A stretch of DNA of 64,000 nt from assembly GCA_948470475.1 (NCBI GenBank), contig OX419336.1, positions 30,108,005 to 30,172,004 on the forward strand, given 5' to 3'. The position numbers and the translations under genes are program-made. Below the pieces are notes generated by a model. That model was not told where the DNA came from. It made no database searches and was given only the letters and a program-made list of their open reading frames with translations. Below, in pieces: positions 61,401 to 64,000 of the stretch (position 1 is its first letter; every line of letters begins with the position of its first letter). The stretch is from Galaxea fascicularis (Eukaryota > Cnidaria > Anthozoa > Scleractinia > Euphylliidae).

Positions 61401-63960
61401 CACAGAAAAGCTATCCAGAGGTACTTCAATACATATAGAGTGGAATTTCCATGAATGTAACAATGAACCTACAAACCAACATCAACAAAAACTGGCCATG
61501 ATGTAATCTTACGTGACTTACATAGCATTTTTCTTTGCAGGATATATGGAGACAAAGCTCCTGATATTGTTGATGGTTTAAAGAAAACACCTGCAGTGGC
61601 TGTACCACTGGTATTAAAGAGGTGAGGCACAGTCATAAACACTGCGAGACCTAATGGGTATACATAATTCCTCACGGAACTCCCAATTTCTTATGGTGCT
61701 AGCTGGTAGACGTTATTTGCATCAAGGTATTTCTTGTTTGTTGATTGTTGTCATCATTCGTTTAAACTGTACACAGGATTTGCGTTTTGAGTTGCAAGAA
61801 AACAGTTTGCAGTTTACCTCAAGACACTGGTAAAGGGGCTCATAACAGGCTCAAAGTACTTTGTAAACTCCTGTTATTTATCTTGTCTGATGTACATGTT
61901 TTAACTTATGTTTTGTTCTGAAGGTTAAAAACCAAAGAAGAGGAGTGGCGTGAGTCTCAAAGGCAATTCAATAAAATTTGGAGAGACCAAAATGAAAAAT
62001 ATTATCTCAAGGTAAAAATATGATTGAGTTGGTGTTGATGTCAGTAAAGTGGGGATGATTTTCTGTGTGGCATTATTGCATTAACTTTTGCAAGCAGGCA
62101 GCACTGCTGTTAAATGAACTTTATCTTGACCACTTACCCCTGGTCAGTGCCCTGCACTTGTATGCATGTGATCCGGGGACCACATTCATGAAACTGGCTG
62201 AACAGTGTTCTAGTTAGGGTTAAAAAATAAGGGGGCAGAAAATTTGCAGGTTATAGGTTTTTAATTTGCATTTCATTAAAAAAGCATAATCTGTGAATCA
62301 GGTCATTTGATAGGAATGTGCAACATTGTCAGTGGAATTACAAGAATGTTGATTGACTCTATGAGACGCATAACCTTAACAGCTGACAAGCAGCTTGATT
62401 GAAATGCCAGTGACATAATAACAACAGAAATGAGAGGTCAAAGATAAAAAATCATTGGGCACCCAGCAAAATGAAAGGATGGATGAGAAAAGGGCATGGC
62501 AGAACACCCTTTTGTTTAGACCTAGCTAGAACACTAGAACACTCTTTTTTACTTCCACTTTATCGAGCCATTTTGTTTGCACATACAGTGTTTTGTAAGC
62601 ACACATCTCCTGCTAAATGAATGGATACTAACACAAGTTTCTATAATTCCTATTTGTTAGAGTTGTCTCATGTTGCCTTGAACAATAAAGAACAACTGAA
62701 ACTTGATTATGAGATATGTTGTTTCATTGCAGTCTTTGGATCATCAAGGAATCACTTTTAAACAGAATGACTTAAAGTGCATGAGATCAAAAAGCCTGAT
62801 CAATGAAATTGAGACTATTTATGACGAGGTGAGTGGGTCTGCATGTGGTAATAATGGTTCTTGGAAACACAATGCTATCAGTAGAACTTTGTACACAGCT
62901 TGATATTATAGCCAGCAACTACATTAAAAGGTAGACAGCTACTGTGCTTAGCCAGGTTCTAAAATGCCTGCATAAAACAGGCTCAGTGTAGGCTCTGGGA
63001 ATTTTTGCCACCTGTAAACAATATAATTTTATTTGCCTGCAACTGTGACTTTAAATATATAGAGATAAGAAAGGGGTAGCGTTGTCAGGAAGTTTTGAAG
63101 TAGGTGGTAATTTCATCATCCTACACAGAACCAGGACTAAGGAATCAAGAGGAATATCCCAACAGAGTAGCTAGCCTGGTGGGCATTTCTCAAAACTCCC
63201 AAAACTTTTCAGGCCTATTTTGGGTGCCATAATTTTTCGTTTCATCTTAAAAATGAAGATGTTTTAGGCATGAAACTTCCTTTCAAATTTGCCCTTTCAT
63301 ATCTTGAAATCATAGTAAAAGACCAGCCTTTTAGAATAAGCAGATTGCAGTTTTTGAAATAGCTTTTGGGCCTGAAAAGTTGGTGGGAATTTTGAGAAAC
63401 GGGCCCTAGGTACTCAAAGTTAGCAGTGATTTTTGCAGGCTGCCAGCTATTTAAAGGGAAATCAAGAATTCTTTGCAATTTCACTGCTTATTCTCAATTC
63501 TTTACCCCAGCTCTATTTGAATAGTTCAAGTGTTACACTCCCTGCATAAACCTGCCATTTTGTGTCTCGACAATTTTATTTTATCGGGGTCTCTGAAGTT
63601 ATACCCTTTAAATAATTGCTTTTTGGCTGGCTGCTTTGCCTGGTGACTGACTGCGTGACTCTTTGCTTGTTTATTTGATTGATTGATTAATTGATTGACA
63701 CTTTTAGAGACAAGAACAGGCTGCAGAAGGCAATGGAGATGCCGCAGGTCCTCACCTGAACTACAGTTATCAAGACAAGTCTATTCTGGATGATGCTGCT
63801 GGACTGATTGTTCATCATATGAAGAGACAGACCAGTATCCACAAGGAAGACAAAGCCAGGATTAAAGTGCTTCTACACTGCTTCTTACCTGACCTGTTCT
63901 TTGCTCCAAGAGGTGAACTTAGTGACGATGAAGACTCCGTGAAGGAACTCAATGGTCTTG
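52473..63960 (+). CDS. SIN3: SIN3 transcriptional corepressor (partial, 3' end outside window)
   Basis: Coding exons: 52473-52663, 53184-53247, 53359-53424, 53843-53949, 54134-54329, 54866-54982, 55494-55547, 55667-55789, 56242-56274, 56392-56493, 58491-58572, 58655-58743, 59244-59330, 59439-59557, 59680-59801, 59923-60115, 60893-60914, 61051-61121, 61334-61420, 61541-61621, 61924-62011, 62733-62828, 63708-63960. All phases agree, giving about 814 residues. PAH1 is at about 108-178 ([11 protein letters not shown]) and a poly-Gln stretch at about 209-247. PAH2 is at about 250-345 ([20 protein letters not shown]), and PAH3 spans about 425-510. The conserved HDAC-interaction/Sin3 region starts at about 518 ([45 protein letters not shown]). 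SIN3 is a nuclear scaffold whose PAH domains bind repressors and which recruits class I histone deacetylases. The start ATG follows a spliced leader acceptor at 52413-52414. The last exon ends at a GTGAGT donor in phase 1, so the gene continues. The 33-bp exon 9 is unusual (see findings). Confidence 0.96.
54890..54954 (+). repeat. CAG/CAA run encoding poly-Gln in SIN3
   Basis: Mixed CAG and CAA codons encode a run of mostly Gln between PAH1 and PAH2. Gln-rich linkers here are usual in SIN3 proteins. The interruption by CAA and AAA should make it fairly stable. Confidence 0.85.
56242..56274 (+). CDS. SIN3: SIN3 microexon of 11 codons in PAH2
   Basis: AG|ATCTAC ... AATGAG|GTACAC encodes [11 protein letters not shown] in phase 0 on both sides, so it can be skipped without a frameshift. 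It falls between LSEQE and VYQQVAKLF, which are adjacent in vertebrate SIN3A and SIN3B. Its peptide loosely resembles the start of the next exon ([13 protein letters not shown]). It is probably a cassette or duplicated exon. Confidence 0.65.
56638..58159. mobile_element. Non-autonomous element of about 1.5 kb with RCAACCCTCC termini
   Basis: The left end ACAACCCTCCACGTT mirrors the right end, whose complement is CAACCCTCCAAGTTG. GTCGCCA and GTGGCCA words occur near both ends. CACC is present on both flanks. Interior frames (57559-57926 and others) have no recognisable transposase. It lies in the 2-kb SIN3 intron after exon 10. Confidence 0.5.
58185..58285 (-). mobile_element. tRNA-derived SINE, second copy
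   Basis: On the minus strand the A box TGGCATAGTGGTGAGA (58256-58271) and B box GGTTCGATTCC (58218-58228) are near-consensus for pol III. It shares the ACATTGGTGGAAGG segment with the copy at 6072-6216. It sits immediately right of the element ending at 58159. Confidence 0.75.
60369..60579. mobile_element. MITE with ACAGTCTTTCCCGTAAAA termini
   Basis: TTACAGTCTTTCCCGTAAAA is exactly inverted at the right end (60560-60579), and TGTGAACACC is matched further inward. It is 211 bp with no coding capacity, in a SIN3 intron. TA or TTA at the edges may be the target duplication. Confidence 0.85.
62204..62535. mobile_element. MITE with AGTGTTCTAGYTAGG termini
   Basis: The left end AGTGTTCTAGTTAGG and inverted right end AGTGTTCTAGCTAGG differ at one base. 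The roughly 330-bp element has no coding capacity and lies in a SIN3 intron. Confidence 0.8.
63179..63407. mobile_element. MITE with GGGCATTTCTCAAAA termini
   Basis: The left arm runs from GGGCATTTCTCAAAACTCCC to TTTTCAGGCC. It pairs with the right arm, from GGCCTGAAAAG to TTTTGAGAAACGGGCCC, with few mismatches over about 37 bp. It lies in the SIN3 intron before the last visible exon. Confidence 0.8.
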
Positions 63961-64000
63961 GTGAGTGTCACTGTATATTAACATCTTGCCTTGTGCCTTA

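Noticed and set aside
1..64000. CRISPR arrays, bacterial operons, tRNA or rRNA genes
   Set aside because: The window is eukaryotic with spliced genes; the only tRNA-like sequences are the two SINEs, and no spaced direct-repeat array is present.

Overview
The window looks like nuclear DNA of an anthozoan cnidarian, probably a stony coral or sea anemone. The genes are metazoan and built from short exons (22 to about 640 bp) with GT-AG introns. The DNA is AT-rich and crowded with small inverted-repeat elements, tRNA-like SINEs and decayed LINE fragments. The taxon is an inference from gene content and repeat style; nothing in the sequence names it. Most of the genes are too finely split to show as long ORFs, so they were rebuilt exon by exon, checking splice sites and reading phase.

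Layout. (1) About 1-11100, plus strand: the 3' part of a cell-surface receptor with fibronectin type III domains, one membrane span and a low-complexity cytoplasmic tail; its last exons are uncertain. (2) 11113-18202: mostly non-coding, with MITE-like repeats and two orphan exon-like frames. (3) 18203-23611, minus strand: a complete four-exon gene for a four-span protein that resembles sarcospan of the dystrophin-glycoprotein complex and ends in a PPxY motif. (4) 23612-33226: no convincing gene; MITEs, microsatellites and a TTCA array of about 0.4 kb. (5) 33227-43595, plus strand: phosphatidylethanolamine N-methyltransferase (PEMT), with a large TIR element and LINE remnants in its introns. 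(6) 43596-49740: a repeat-dense spacer with a LINE fragment, a 30-bp CCAAT-rich satellite that was later invaded by a MITE, a near-perfect palindromic MITE, and one unassigned terminal coding exon. (7) 49744-63960 and beyond, plus strand: the 5' two thirds of a SIN3 corepressor gene (23 coding exons seen) with a promoter-like region upstream. The window ends in one of its introns.

The genes are functionally unrelated (adhesion or guidance receptor, dystrophin-complex-like tetraspan protein, phospholipid methylation, chromatin corepressor) and I see no operon-like or pathway link. No undescribed multi-gene system is evident. The points most worth following are an 11-residue microexon inside SIN3 PAH2 that resembles the start of the next exon, altered AdoMet-site residues in PEMT, the sarcospan-like protein with a PPxY terminus, and the CCAAT-rich satellite.
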